Assembly: GCA_014650415.1 (NCBI GenBank)
Contig: BMUX01000028.1
Location: 1-63,790 of the forward strand
Direction: 5' to 3'
Source: Streptomyces spiroverticillatus
Lineage (GTDB): Bacteria; Actinomycetota; Actinomycetes; Streptomycetales; Streptomycetaceae
Length of the DNA stretch: 63,790 bases
Part shown: positions 1 to 8,289 of the stretch, one piece after another
Layout of the letters: every line of letters begins with the position of its first letter
Position numbering within the stretch: position 1 is the first letter of the stretch
Translations under genes and position numbers: made by a program
Notes under the pieces: model-generated
Databases searched by the model: none
The model's input: the letters and a program-made list of their open reading frames with translations, nothing else
What the model was told of the DNA's origin: nothing

Positions 1-83
1 CGACGACAGAGTGATCCTCGGTTTTCCATCGCTCCGCCACGGTGTCGCGCTGCCCAAGCACCACACCTATCCGCGCGACCTCT
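1..83. repeat. Left copy of an 83-bp perfect terminal inverted repeat
   Basis: Bases 1-83 are the exact reverse complement of 63708-63790; identity stops at base 84. Read inward, frame 2 is open from base 2 to a TAA at 83-85 and gives a peptide ending in HHTYPRDL, which looks like the C-terminus of a protein, possibly a transposase, entering from outside. The repeat does not start with a Streptomyces telomere-like sequence. Most likely it is the edge of a repeated element such as an IS end. An assembly overlap of fixed length is equally possible. Confidence 0.9.
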
Positions 84-344
84 AAGCCCCCGAAGCACGC
101 GCGGGGACGTCGCCCGCGGATCGTCTTCGTACCACCGGCGGAGTCGCAGGTGGAAGCACTGACCCCGGCGCAGGCGGCCCGCCTGGACGAAGCCCTCACC
201 ACGGTCGCCGCCGACCCGGCGGCCGTGAAGCGGCACTCCACCGCCGAGGCGCTGCGCGACTTCCGGCACGAGGACGTACGGATCGTGTTCTACGCGACCG
301 CCCTCGGCAGCATCCTCATCGTCACGTACGTCGAGGTCGGCTGA
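42..344 (+). CDS. RelE/ParE-like toxin-type protein, 5' end probably replaced
   Basis: The recognisable part begins near base 120 (RIVFVPPAESQ) and ends with RDFRHEDVRIVFYATALG and ILIVTYVEV, a beta-strand pattern that resembles RelE/ParE-type toxins or other small actinobacterial basic proteins. The only in-frame start is GTG at 42, which lies inside the terminal inverted repeat, and the first 25 or so residues look unlike the rest. I infer that the repeat boundary at 83/84 cut off the native start. No partner antitoxin is visible, since it would lie upstream, outside the window. The family assignment is tentative; a DUF without toxin activity is possible. Confidence 0.5.
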   Translation: MSRCPSTTPIRATSKPPKHARGRRPRIVFVPPAESQVEALTPAQAARLDEALTTVAADPAAVKRHSTAEALRDFRHEDVRIVFYATALGSILIVTYVEVG

Positions 345-471
345 GCGGAGCAGGGCGGGCGGCCGCCCAGGACGGTCGGGCGCCGCGGAAAACGATGGAG
401 CGTGCGATCCCGGACGTGGTATTCCTTCGTGGTTCGAAAGATGATCACGGAAATGCAAGGGGTCGGTGGGC

Positions 472-1023
472 ATGGCGCTCGGAGAACTGGTGAAACTGCG
501 GGCGATGGGTCCCGCGGACGCCGAGGCGCTATGGCGCTGGAACCACGACCCCGAGGTCATGCGGTGGATGGACGACTCGTACGCCCAGCCCGTGGAGCGC
601 GTCCGCACCTGGCTGGCGGAGCGCCCCCGCAACGCTTACGGCGACGTGCTCCTCGGCATCGAGGCACTCGCCGACGGCAAGCTCATCGGCCTGGTCATGC
701 TGCACGGCACGGAGCCCGAGAAGGGCATCGCGAAACTCGACATCTACCTGGGCGAGAAGGACTACTGGGGCCGCGGGTACGCCACCGACGCGGTGCGCAC
801 GGTCTGCCGCTACGGCTTCGACGACATGCGCCTGCACAAGGTGACACTGACCGTGGTCACCGAGAACCACGCCGCCCGCAAGGTCTACGAACGGGTCGGC
901 TTCGTCGAGGAGGGCCGCCTGCGCCAGGTCTTCCGCCGCGACGGCCAGTGGTACGACATGTACACGATGGGCCTGCTGTCGGACGAACTCCGCCGAGGGG
1001 CACTCACGCCCGACGGTCAGTAG
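472..1023 (+). CDS. GNAT family N-acetyltransferase (RimJ/RimL type)
   Basis: A 183-residue protein with the GNAT core: an N-terminal LRAMGPADAEALWRW strand-helix, a central strand IYLGEKDYWGRGYATDA holding the acetyl-CoA pyrophosphate loop (GRGYAT in place of Q/RxxGxG/A), then VTENHAARKVYERVGF, the usual alpha4 region of RimJ/RimL and spermidine-type enzymes. It should transfer acetyl from acetyl-CoA to an amine; the substrate is unknown. ATG 472 is preferred over GTG 466 because AAGGGG at 457-462 is well spaced from it. It stands alone and converges on the dehydratase gene at 1043. Confidence 0.85.
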   Translation: MALGELVKLRAMGPADAEALWRWNHDPEVMRWMDDSYAQPVERVRTWLAERPRNAYGDVLLGIEALADGKLIGLVMLHGTEPEKGIAKLDIYLGEKDYWGRGYATDAVRTVCRYGFDDMRLHKVTLTVVTENHAARKVYERVGFVEEGRLRQVFRRDGQWYDMYTMGLLSDELRRGALTPDGQ

Positions 1024-1042
1024 CGGGGCGGGGCGGGTTAGA

Positions 1043-2026
1043 TCAGGGCCGGTGGCCGAAGGGGGCCGGGCCCACCCAGCGATGGTAGGCATCCGGGTCG
1101 ACGTTGCTGCCGCACACGACGGTGACGACGTGCCGGCCGGCGAAACGGTCACGGTCCTCGAGGACCGCCGCGATGCCGAGCGCGGCCGACGGTTCGACCA
1201 CGAGCCCGGCGTGGTCCAGGAGCAGCCGCATCCCGGCGACGATGGACTCCTCCCGGACGAGTACGGCGTCGTCGGCGACCAGCAGGAGGTCGTCCAGGAC
1301 GGCCGGGACGGGACACCGGCCCGCGACGCCGTCGGCGATGGTGTCGGCCGTGTCGGTGGTGACCACGCGGCGCTGTCGCCACGAGAGGGTCATCGCCGGC
1401 GCCCCCAGCGGCTGGACACAGATCACCTCGACCCCGGGAGTCAACTCCTTCACCACATGCCCCACCCCGGTGGCCAACGCCCCTCCGCCCAAGGCGATCA
1501 GCACGGTGTCGAACGCCTCCGCGGCCTCCACCAACTCCAGGCCGACGGTCGCCGCACCCTCGCAGGTCTCCAGGTCCAGACTGTCCTCGACCAGCCGGAT
1601 GCCGTCGCGGAGGGCGAGGGCCGCCGCCCTCTCGCGGGCCCTCTCGTGATCACCGTCCACCAGCTCCAGTACGGCACCCAGCGCACGGATCCGGTCGAGC
1701 TTGACCCGGGTCGCGGAACGGGAGGCCACGACGGTGACGTCGAGCCCCCGGCGGCGGCCGGACCACGCGAGAGCCTGGCCGATATTGCCCGCACTCGCAC
1801 ACACCACGGCCCGCGAGGCACTCCCGGCCAGCCGGCTCGTCAGCCACTCCGTCCCGCGGGCCTTGAAGCTGCGGACCGGGTTCGCCGTTTCGAGCTTGAT
1901 GCTCACGGCGCACCCGAGGCGGGGCTCCAGCGCCTCGCAGCGGTACAGCGGCGTGTCGAGGAAGACCGGATCGATGGCCCGCCGGGCCGCCCGGATCCAT
2001 GCGGTGTCGAGACGGGTGACCGGCAT
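1043..2026 (-). CDS. PLP-dependent threonine/serine dehydratase-like enzyme
   Basis: 327 residues with a fold-type II PLP architecture. The Schiff-base lysine is K55 in RSFKARGTE, preceded by KLETANPV, as in threonine dehydratase and serine racemase. The phosphate-binding loop is ALGGGALATG in the middle, and a C-terminal VVCGSNVDP segment completes the PLP site. No C-terminal ACT domain is present, so it would be a catabolic rather than a feedback-regulated enzyme. The expected reaction is deamination of L-threonine or L-serine to the 2-oxo acid and ammonia; related members act as racemases or lyases. The ATG start at 2026 follows a purine-rich stretch. Neighbours give no pathway context. 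Confidence 0.85.
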   Translation of the reverse strand: MPVTRLDTAWIRAARRAIDPVFLDTPLYRCEALEPRLGCAVSIKLETANPVRSFKARGTEWLTSRLAGSASRAVVCASAGNIGQALAWSGRRRGLDVTVVASRSATRVKLDRIRALGAVLELVDGDHERARERAAALALRDGIRLVEDSLDLETCEGAATVGLELVEAAEAFDTVLIALGGGALATGVGHVVKELTPGVEVICVQPLGAPAMTLSWRQRRVVTTDTADTIADGVAGRCPVPAVLDDLLLVADDAVLVREESIVAGMRLLLDHAGLVVEPSAALGIAAVLEDRDRFAGRHVVTVVCGSNVDPDAYHRWVGPAPFGHRP

Positions 2027-2406
2027 GACACGGCAGCATAGCGCCGCCCTCCCGCTGCCCCAACTGCCTCTGTGGCAAGGCGAGTCGGGGCGCTCCCGCC
2101 CCTCCCCGGATCCGGGCGCGCACCCCTTCGGCGCACGGGACGTGGCGGGCGGTCTGCTACAAGCTGCGCCCCGAACCCGGGCGTGTGCCTTTTGGCGTAC
2201 GGGTGATGGCGGGCCCTGCGGACGGGGGGGACCCTGACGGTCCGCGCCCTCTGTCCAGGTGCCTCGGCCGGAGGCCGCACAAGGGGTGCCGGGGAGCGGT
2301 CGAGCCGGTTGGGCGGATGCGCGGCGTCGGCCCGGCCCGGCCGCGCACGGCCTCGGCCCAGGTCGGCCTGTGCCAAGCTCCGCCCCGGACCGGACCGCCT
2401 CCCCGC
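2027..2406. other. Gene-free 380-bp stretch with degenerate direct repeats
   Basis: No convincing gene. Two related blocks about 68 bp apart (around 2109-2149 and 2178-2215) share a CCGGGCG, CCTT(C/T)(G/T)GCG, ACGGG, TGGCGGG order of words. A second pair (CAAGCT-CGCCCCG near 2160 and 2373) repeats further on. These look like decayed intergenic repeats. It must also hold the promoters of the minus-strand dehydratase gene on the left; no -10/-35 pair stands out. Confidence 0.4.
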
Positions 2407-2841
2407 TCAGCCCCGCAGCGTCGCGATGGCCTTCTCGATGCGGCGCAGGCGCGTCTCCGGCTTCTTCGCGCTCTCCACGGACCGTACGTGCTCCCGCTTG
2501 CGGCTGTCCGAGAGCGCGTCGTACGCGGCACGCGCGGCGGGTTCGTCGTCCAGGGCCCGGGCGAAGTCGGCGGGCTCGACCACGACGCGCGGTTCGGTGT
2601 CCAGCTCCAGCTCGACCTCGACCTCGTCGCCGATCTCGACGCCCGCCGCCTGCCGGTTGGCGTTGCTGAGCCCGAGCAGGTGACGGCCCCGCAGAATGGC
2701 GACCCGGCTCCGCCAGGAATGGCCGTTGACCGTGATCGTCACGGGCGGTCTCGCGCCGCCGCCGAGCGCCTCCACCACCTGCGGCGGAACCTCCAGCCCC
2801 CGCATGGGCTCGGGCGGTTCCACCAGACTCCGGAACTTCAC
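2407..2841 (-). CDS. DUF1905/YdeI-type protein
   Basis: A 144-residue protein starting at GTG 2841 with a GGAG ribosome site. The first 85 residues form a small beta-barrel typical of DUF1905 (VKFRSLVEPP, then VTITVNGHSWRSRVAILRGR, then GDEVEVELELD). The tail (DFARALDDEPAARAAYDAL, then SDSRKREHVRSVESAKKPET) is the YdeI/OmpD-associated helical motif. Related proteins are often described as bacteriocin-protection or OmpD-associated, but function is not established in actinobacteria. It is read in the same direction as the xylanase gene and starts 95 bp after it, so it may be at the operon tail, but no functional link is evident. Confidence 0.8.
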   Translation of the reverse strand: MKFRSLVEPPEPMRGLEVPPQVVEALGGGARPPVTITVNGHSWRSRVAILRGRHLLGLSNANRQAAGVEIGDEVEVELELDTEPRVVVEPADFARALDDEPAARAAYDALSDSRKREHVRSVESAKKPETRLRRIEKAIATLRG

Positions 2842-2936
2842 GCTCTTCTCCTGCCGTCCTGCCGACTCATCCGCACCGATCATGGCCCCGGACGCGCCCC
2901 CGGGCCAGCTCTCCCGGCGCGGCATTCGTACGCCGC

Positions 2937-4037
2937 CTACGAACCGCCCCCCGTGAGCGCGCCTCGGATCGCGTCGTACGCGGGCTTGCGCGCCAGCTTC
3001 TCGTCCCAGGGCAGCGCCGCCCCTTCGCCGGGGAAGACGGCCGGAATCCACGAGTGGCGGTCGGAGTAGCCCCACACGGTGATGCCCACACAGCGGCGCA
3101 CGGCCAGGCAGTCCTCGGTCACCCGGCCGTACCAGTCGGCCTGTTCGGCGAGCTTCGAGGCGTCGGAAGGCAGCACCATCCGGATGTCCAGCTCGGTGAT
3201 CGCGACATCGACCCCGAGACGGGCGAACCGCTGGATGTTCTGCCGCAGCCGGTCCGGGTAGCCGAACTGCAGCGCCAGGTGGGCCTGCATGCCGAAGCCG
3301 TCGACGGGCACGCCGTCGGCCTTGAGCTGCTTGACGAGCTTGTAGTAGGCGTCCGACTTCGGGCCGACGGCCTCGACGTTGTAGTCGTTCAGGTACAGCT
3401 TGGCCTTGGGGTCGGCGGCGTGGGCCCAGCGCAGGGCGTCGGCGATGTAGCCGGGGCCCAGGGCCGTGTAGAAGATGTTCTCCCGGTAAGTCCCGTCCTC
3501 GTTCATGATCTCGTTGGCGACGTCCCAGGCGAAGACCTTGCCCCGGTAGTGCTTGGCGACCTTGGTGATGTGGTTCTTGAGGATCGAGCGCAGTTCGGCG
3601 GGGGTCCAGGTGCGCGAGGTGAGCCAGTCGGGCAGCTGGGAGTGCCACAGCAGGGTGTGGCCGCGCACCTTCAGCCCCTTGGCCTTCGCGTACGCGACGA
3701 TCTCGTCGCCCGCGGTGAAGTCGAAGACCCCGCGCTGCGGTTCGGTGGCGTACCACTTCATGGCGTTGCCGGGGGTGGTCTGGCCGAACTCCCTGCCGAG
3801 CAGGTCGGCGTACTCGGTGTCGGGGAGCTCCGGGTTGTCGACGGCCGCGCCGAAGTAGCGGCCGGACTCGCGGGCGAGCTGATGCAGGGTCTTGGCGGGC
3901 TTGCGGTCGCCCCCGGCCCCCGCGCCGCCCCCGGTCTCCGCCTCGGCGGCGGGTGCGACCGCGAGGCCGAGCAGCAGGGCCGCGGAGACGGCGAGGGCGG
4001 CGGTTCTGGCGTGGGTGCGGCGTGCGGTGGTACGCAT
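2937..4037 (-). CDS. Secreted endo-1,4-beta-xylanase, GH10
   Basis: 366 residues. An N-terminal signal peptide (RTTARRTHARTAAL, a hydrophobic run, then APAAEAE) is followed by a single GH10 barrel. GH10 hallmarks are GHTLLWHSQ (residues 126-134), WDVANE with the acid/base E176, LYLNDYN, and the nucleophile E282 in ITELDIRM. No carbohydrate-binding module is attached. It hydrolyses internal beta-1,4-xylosidic bonds of xylan outside the cell. The gene lies just downstream of the GH3 gene on the same strand with a 75-bp gap. It therefore probably works with the xylo-oligosaccharide importer and GH3 enzyme encoded upstream. Confidence 0.93.
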   Translation of the reverse strand: MRTTARRTHARTAALAVSAALLLGLAVAPAAEAETGGGAGAGGDRKPAKTLHQLARESGRYFGAAVDNPELPDTEYADLLGREFGQTTPGNAMKWYATEPQRGVFDFTAGDEIVAYAKAKGLKVRGHTLLWHSQLPDWLTSRTWTPAELRSILKNHITKVAKHYRGKVFAWDVANEIMNEDGTYRENIFYTALGPGYIADALRWAHAADPKAKLYLNDYNVEAVGPKSDAYYKLVKQLKADGVPVDGFGMQAHLALQFGYPDRLRQNIQRFARLGVDVAITELDIRMVLPSDASKLAEQADWYGRVTEDCLAVRRCVGITVWGYSDRHSWIPAVFPGEGAALPWDEKLARKPAYDAIRGALTGGGS

Positions 4038-4086
4038 GGTGCAACTCCTCGGCTCAGGGTGACAGATCGATGGACGGTCGTGCGGC

Positions 4087-4114
4087 AGGGCCCAAGTCCT
4101 GTGGTAAGGGCCCT
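4087..4114 (-). terminator. Short hairpin at the 3' end of the GH3 gene
   Basis: AGGGCCC (4087-4093) and GGGCCCT (4108-4114) form a 7-bp stem that overlaps the GH3 stop codon. No T-run follows, so it is a weak or attenuating terminator or an mRNA processing site between the GH3 and xylanase genes. Confidence 0.35.
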
Positions 4115-6353
4115 ACTTGACGTGCATCTCGCACCGCATCCGGCGCTGGTGCCCGACCTCGCGCACCGGGCCCGTCAGGGTGAGCGGGACGGTGTGGCGG
4201 ACGTCTTCGCTGGAGGCGGAGAGGCGCAGTTCGAGGGCGCCGGGCTCGACGGTGCGTCGGCCGTCGGCGCCGGTGTACGCGGCGAGGTCCGCCGGGAAGA
4301 CGGCGTGCACCTCGGCCGCCTCGCCCGGGGCGAGCGTGACCCGGGTGTAGCCGACGAGGCGGACCTCGGGGCGGGCGACGGTGCCCACGGGGTCGTGGAG
4401 GTAGAGCTGGACCACCTCGGTGCCCGGCCGCTCCCCGGTGTTGCGGACGGTCAGCCGCAGGACGGTCTCCCCGTCGGTGGGGAACTCCGGTGCGTCGCAG
4501 TGCGGTGCGTCCCATGCGATGGCGGTGTACGTCAGGCCGTGCCCGAAGGGGTACAGCGGTGTCGGGTCCACGGTGCTGGGGAAGCCGTGCCGGGCGAGCG
4601 GCGGGGCGAGGTACGGGGCGGGCTGGCCGCCCGGATTGCGGGGTACGGCGACGGGCAGCCGGCCGGACGGTTCGACCCGCCCGGACAGTACGCCCGCGAC
4701 GGCCGCACCGCCCTCCTGCCCGGGGAAGAACGCCTGGACCACGGCCGCGGCCCGGTCCGTCCAGCGGCCGAGGGCGTAGGGGCGTCCACTGAGCACGACG
4801 ATGACGGTCGGCGTCCCCGACTCCATCGCAGAGTCCAGCAACTCGCCCTGCTGATACGGCAGTTCCAGGTCCTCGGCGTCGCATCCCTCGCCCGACGAGC
4901 CGCGCCCGAACAGGCCCGAGCGGTCCCCGACCACGGCCAGGCAGACATCGGCCGCCGCCGGGTCGTCGACGAAGACCGCCCCCGGCAGTTCGGCGTGCAG
5001 AGCCTCCGCCAGCGTGGGCACCTCGACACCGGTCGCCAGGCCGGGGTGGTGGACGCCGACGTGCCGGGGGAAGGTGTAGCAGCCGAGCATGGCGGCCTGT
5101 TCGTGGACGAGGGGGCCCACCAGGGCGATCCGCAGCCCGTCGCCCGTGGGCACGGCCAGGGGCAGCAGACCGGAGTCGTTGGCGAGCAGGACGACGGACT
5201 CCTCGGCGACCCTGCGGGCCAGTTCCCGCAGGTGAGGGGGGTTCAGGTCGAGGGAAGCGGCCGGCTTCTGCGGGGAGTCGTCCTGCGGCGGGTCGAGCAG
5301 CCCCAGTTCGCACTTCTGCGTGAGCACGCGCAACGCGGCCCGGTCGAGCAGGTTCTCGGGGAGAGGGTCGGCGGGGTCGAAGCAGCGGGCGGCGGGGAGT
5401 TCCACGTCGACCCCGGCGGCGAGGGCGATCCGGGCGGCCCTGCTCTCGCCGTCGGCGATCTTGTGCGCCTCCTCCAGCAGTGACACGCCGTAGTAGTCCG
5501 ACACGACGGTCCCGCTGAACTTCCATTCCCTGCGCAGGAGTTGGGTGAGAAGCTCGGCATGAGCGTGGGCGGGCAGGCCGTCGATGTCGTTGTAGGCGGG
5601 CATCACCGAGCGGGCCCCGCCCTCGCGCACCGCCATCTCGAACGGCGGCAGCACCACGTCCGCCAGCTCGCGCGGGCCGAGCGAGGCGGGCGCGTGGTTG
5701 CGGGCCGCGCGCGAGGCCGCGTACCCGGCGAAGTGCTTGAGTGTGGCGACGATCCCGGCGGACTCCAGGCCCCGTACGTACGCGGAGCCGATGGTCCCCA
5801 CCAGGTACGGGTCCTCGCCGATGGCCTCCTCGGTACGGCCCCAACGGGCGTCCCGTACGACGTCCAGCACCGGGGCCAGCCCCTGATGGACGCCGACCGA
5901 CCGCATCGACGCACCGATGGCCTGCGCCATTTCCTCCACCAGCTCCGGGTCGAAGCCGGCGCCCCAGGCGAGCGGGGTGGGGAAGACGGTGGCCTGCCAG
6001 GCGGTGAACCCGGTCAGGCACTCCTCGTGGGCGATCGCGGGCAGTCCGAACCGGTTGCCTTCCCGTACGGTGCGCTGGAGTGCGGCCAGCCGGGCGGCGC
6101 CCTCGGCGGGCTCGACCGGGACCGTGCCGAACGGGCGGGTGAGGTGGCCCAGGCCGTACGGAAGGAGCGCGTCGAGGGCGGCGCTGCGGGCCGCGTACGT
6201 GTGCTGGCCGGGGGCGACGTCGGCGCCCTCGGTGTCCGCGCCGATCCAGACGCTGGAGAGCTGGGCGGTCTTCTCCTGCGGCGTCATCCGGGCGAGCAGA
6301 TCGGCGGCCCGGACGTGGGCGGGCAGGGTGGTGTCCTGCCAGGGCTTGACCAT
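4113..6353 (-). CDS. bxlA: GH3 beta-xylosidase/beta-glucosidase, cytoplasmic
   Basis: 746 residues without a signal peptide. The N-terminal GH3 barrel carries KHFAGY (residues 206-211) and the nucleophile D286 in TVVSDYYGVS. The C-terminal alpha/beta sandwich follows, then a fibronectin-III-like domain (GTEVVQLYLHDPVG, then LVGYTRVTLAPGE). ATG 6353 is chosen because GAGGAGCT sits about six bases upstream; the longer reading frame starting inside the permease 3' region lacks this. It should remove terminal xylose or glucose from imported oligosaccharides. Position after two sugar permeases matches bxlA of the Streptomyces bxlREFGA locus; the substrate is inferred from that and from the adjacent xylanase. 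Confidence 0.9.
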   Translation of the reverse strand: MVKPWQDTTLPAHVRAADLLARMTPQEKTAQLSSVWIGADTEGADVAPGQHTYAARSAALDALLPYGLGHLTRPFGTVPVEPAEGAARLAALQRTVREGNRFGLPAIAHEECLTGFTAWQATVFPTPLAWGAGFDPELVEEMAQAIGASMRSVGVHQGLAPVLDVVRDARWGRTEEAIGEDPYLVGTIGSAYVRGLESAGIVATLKHFAGYAASRAARNHAPASLGPRELADVVLPPFEMAVREGGARSVMPAYNDIDGLPAHAHAELLTQLLRREWKFSGTVVSDYYGVSLLEEAHKIADGESRAARIALAAGVDVELPAARCFDPADPLPENLLDRAALRVLTQKCELGLLDPPQDDSPQKPAASLDLNPPHLRELARRVAEESVVLLANDSGLLPLAVPTGDGLRIALVGPLVHEQAAMLGCYTFPRHVGVHHPGLATGVEVPTLAEALHAELPGAVFVDDPAAADVCLAVVGDRSGLFGRGSSGEGCDAEDLELPYQQGELLDSAMESGTPTVIVVLSGRPYALGRWTDRAAAVVQAFFPGQEGGAAVAGVLSGRVEPSGRLPVAVPRNPGGQPAPYLAPPLARHGFPSTVDPTPLYPFGHGLTYTAIAWDAPHCDAPEFPTDGETVLRLTVRNTGERPGTEVVQLYLHDPVGTVARPEVRLVGYTRVTLAPGEAAEVHAVFPADLAAYTGADGRRTVEPGALELRLSASSEDVRHTVPLTLTGPVREVGHQRRMRCEMHVK

Positions 6354-6406
6354 GGAGCTCCTCAAGTGCGTTGCGTACAAAGGAAGGTGCGGGGGGTGCG
6401 GGGTGG

Positions 6407-7297
6407 TCATCCCTTGGTCGCGCCCGCGGTGATGCCGCCGATCAGCTGCCGTTCGGCCACCGCGTAGAAGCCGAGGGCCGGGATCATGGCGATGACGAGG
6501 TAGGCGAAGACCCGGGCGATGTCGGCGGCGTACTGGCCCTGGAACTGCTGGACGCCCACCGGGATCGTCCACCAGCTCGGTTCGCTGAACACGAGCAGCG
6601 GGAGCAGGAAGTTGTTCCAGCTGCCGACGACGGCGAGCACGGACACGGTGCCGAGCGCCGGCCGGGCCATCGGCAGCAGGACGCGCCAGAAGAAGCCGAA
6701 GGGGGAGCAGCCGTCGAGGGTGGCCGCCTCCTCCAGTTCACCGGGGATCTCCCGGAAGAAGCCGCGCAGGATGACGAGCGTCATGGGCAGCCCGAACGCG
6801 GCCTGCGGCAGGATCACCCCCCACGGGTTGTCGAGCAGCCCGAAGGTGCGCAGCAGGATGAACAGCGGCAGGATCGCCACGGCGAACGGGAACATCAGCC
6901 CCACCGTGAACAGGGTGAACAGCAACTCCCTTCCACGGAAGGTGAATCGGGCCAGCGCGAATGCGGCGAGCGCCGCGGCTCCGACGGTGAGGACGGTGGT
7001 GCCGACGGCGATCAGCGTCGAGGAGCCCAGCATCCGCCAGAAGGAACTGGAGGCCAGGATGTCCGTGTAGTTGGACACCACCCAGGGGGAGGGCAGGCCG
7101 AAGGCGTTGTCGGAGAGCTGGTCGGTGGTCTTGAAGCCCGACACCACTGCGTACAGCAGCGGGGTGACCATGACGACGCCGATCAGCCACACGACGACGT
7201 ACAGCGGCATCGAGCGCAGTCGGCGGCGCGCCGGGGCACTCAGGCCGCTCGGGCTGCTCGAAATGCTCAGGCCGCCCGGGCGGCTCGGCCCGCTCAT
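6407..7297 (-). CDS. bxlG: Sugar ABC transporter permease, MalG type
   Basis: 296 residues with six predicted membrane helices. The cytoplasmic EAA loop that docks to the ATPase reads EEAATLDGCSPFGFFWRVLL. It begins with the ATGA overlap (7294-7297) of the preceding permease gene, so the two are translationally coupled. No ATPase gene is nearby, as is usual in Streptomyces, where MsiK energises several sugar importers. With its partner it forms the channel that imports xylo-oligosaccharides or a related sugar. Confidence 0.9.
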   Translation of the reverse strand: MSGPSRPGGLSISSSPSGLSAPARRRLRSMPLYVVVWLIGVVMVTPLLYAVVSGFKTTDQLSDNAFGLPSPWVVSNYTDILASSSFWRMLGSSTLIAVGTTVLTVGAAALAAFALARFTFRGRELLFTLFTVGLMFPFAVAILPLFILLRTFGLLDNPWGVILPQAAFGLPMTLVILRGFFREIPGELEEAATLDGCSPFGFFWRVLLPMARPALGTVSVLAVVGSWNNFLLPLLVFSEPSWWTIPVGVQQFQGQYAADIARVFAYLVIAMIPALGFYAVAERQLIGGITAGATKG

Positions 7298-8289
7298 CGG
7301 GTGGCTCGCATGCTGGTGAGGGCTCCTTCTGTGTCGCGGCGCAGTACGTAGCGCTGGTAGAGGAGGGCGAAGACCAGGCTGATCAGGAACATCGCGATGC
7401 TGATGGCGCTGGCGTAGCCGATCTGGTAGCGCTTGAAGCCGAACTGGAAGAGCGTGACGGCCATCGTCTCGGAGTGGTGGTCGGGGCCGCCCTGCGTCAC
7501 CACCCACACCAGGTCGAAGAGCTGGATGGCGCCGATCACCGACAGGAAGACGCTCATCCGGATCGTCGGCCCGAGCAGCGGCAGCGTGATGTGGCGGAAG
7601 CGGTGCCAGGGTCCCGCGCCGTCGAGGCGGGCCGCCTCGTGCAGTTCGGCGGGGATGCCCTGGAGACCGGCCAGGTAGAGCATCATGTGGAAGCCGAAGT
7701 ACTTCCACATCATGACCAGGAAGAGGGTGGGCAGCGCCCAGTCCTGGTCGGCGAACCAGAGCCCGCCGAGCCCGTCCAGGCCGATCGCGCCGAGCACCTT
7801 GTCGGCGAGCCCGTCGTCCGGCGCGAAGATCATGGAGAACGGCACTCCGGTGATGACCTCGGACAGGACGTACGGGGCGAAGAACAGCATCCGGTAGAAG
7901 GCACGGCCGCGCAGCTTCTGGTTGAGCAGGACGGCCACCGCGAGCGCGAACGGCAGTTGCAGTCCGACGGACGCCAGCACCAGCAGCAGCCCGCGCCACA
8001 GGTCGCCCAGGAAGACCGGGTCACCGAGCAGGCGTACGTAGTTGTCGGCGCCCACGAAGTTCGAAGGGGCCCCGAAACCGCCCCAGTTGAAGAAGCTGAC
8101 GTACAGGGCGTACCCGATCGGCAGGAGCACGAACAGGCCGAACAGGACGAGGGCGGGCACCGTGAAGCCGAACGCGGTGAGCCAGTCGCGCACCCGGCGC
8201 GCCAGGGGGCGACGGTTCTCTGCGGCGGACGGAGCGTCCTCGGCGGGGGCGGGCTGTGCGGCGGGCACAGCAGTCGAAGTAGTGTTCAT
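7294..8289 (-). CDS. bxlF: Sugar ABC transporter permease, MalF type
   Basis: 331 residues. A proline/alanine-rich cytoplasmic N-terminus of about 30 residues precedes six membrane helices, starting with VRDWLTAFGFTVPALVLFGL. The EAA motif is ELHEAARLDGAGPWHRFRHI, matching MalF/UgpA-type permeases. The start ATG at 8289 directly abuts the stop codon of the binding-protein gene (8290-8292), and the 3' end overlaps bxlG by four bases, so one transcript is almost certain. Confidence 0.9.
   Translation of the reverse strand: MNTTSTAVPAAQPAPAEDAPSAAENRRPLARRVRDWLTAFGFTVPALVLFGLFVLLPIGYALYVSFFNWGGFGAPSNFVGADNYVRLLGDPVFLGDLWRGLLLVLASVGLQLPFALAVAVLLNQKLRGRAFYRMLFFAPYVLSEVITGVPFSMIFAPDDGLADKVLGAIGLDGLGGLWFADQDWALPTLFLVMMWKYFGFHMMLYLAGLQGIPAELHEAARLDGAGPWHRFRHITLPLLGPTIRMSVFLSVIGAIQLFDLVWVVTQGGPDHHSETMAVTLFQFGFKRYQIGYASAISIAMFLISLVFALLYQRYVLRRDTEGALTSMRATR

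Noticed and set aside
1..83. Streptomyces telomere
   Set aside because: No series of short telomeric palindromes; the sequence has a protein-like open frame and ends at bit-exact length in both copies, which fits a repeat edge better.
3054..5483. Plus-strand open frame of 809 codons
   Set aside because: Antisense to the GH10 and GH3 genes, whose catalytic motifs are clear; the frame has low-complexity Gly/Val/Arg content.
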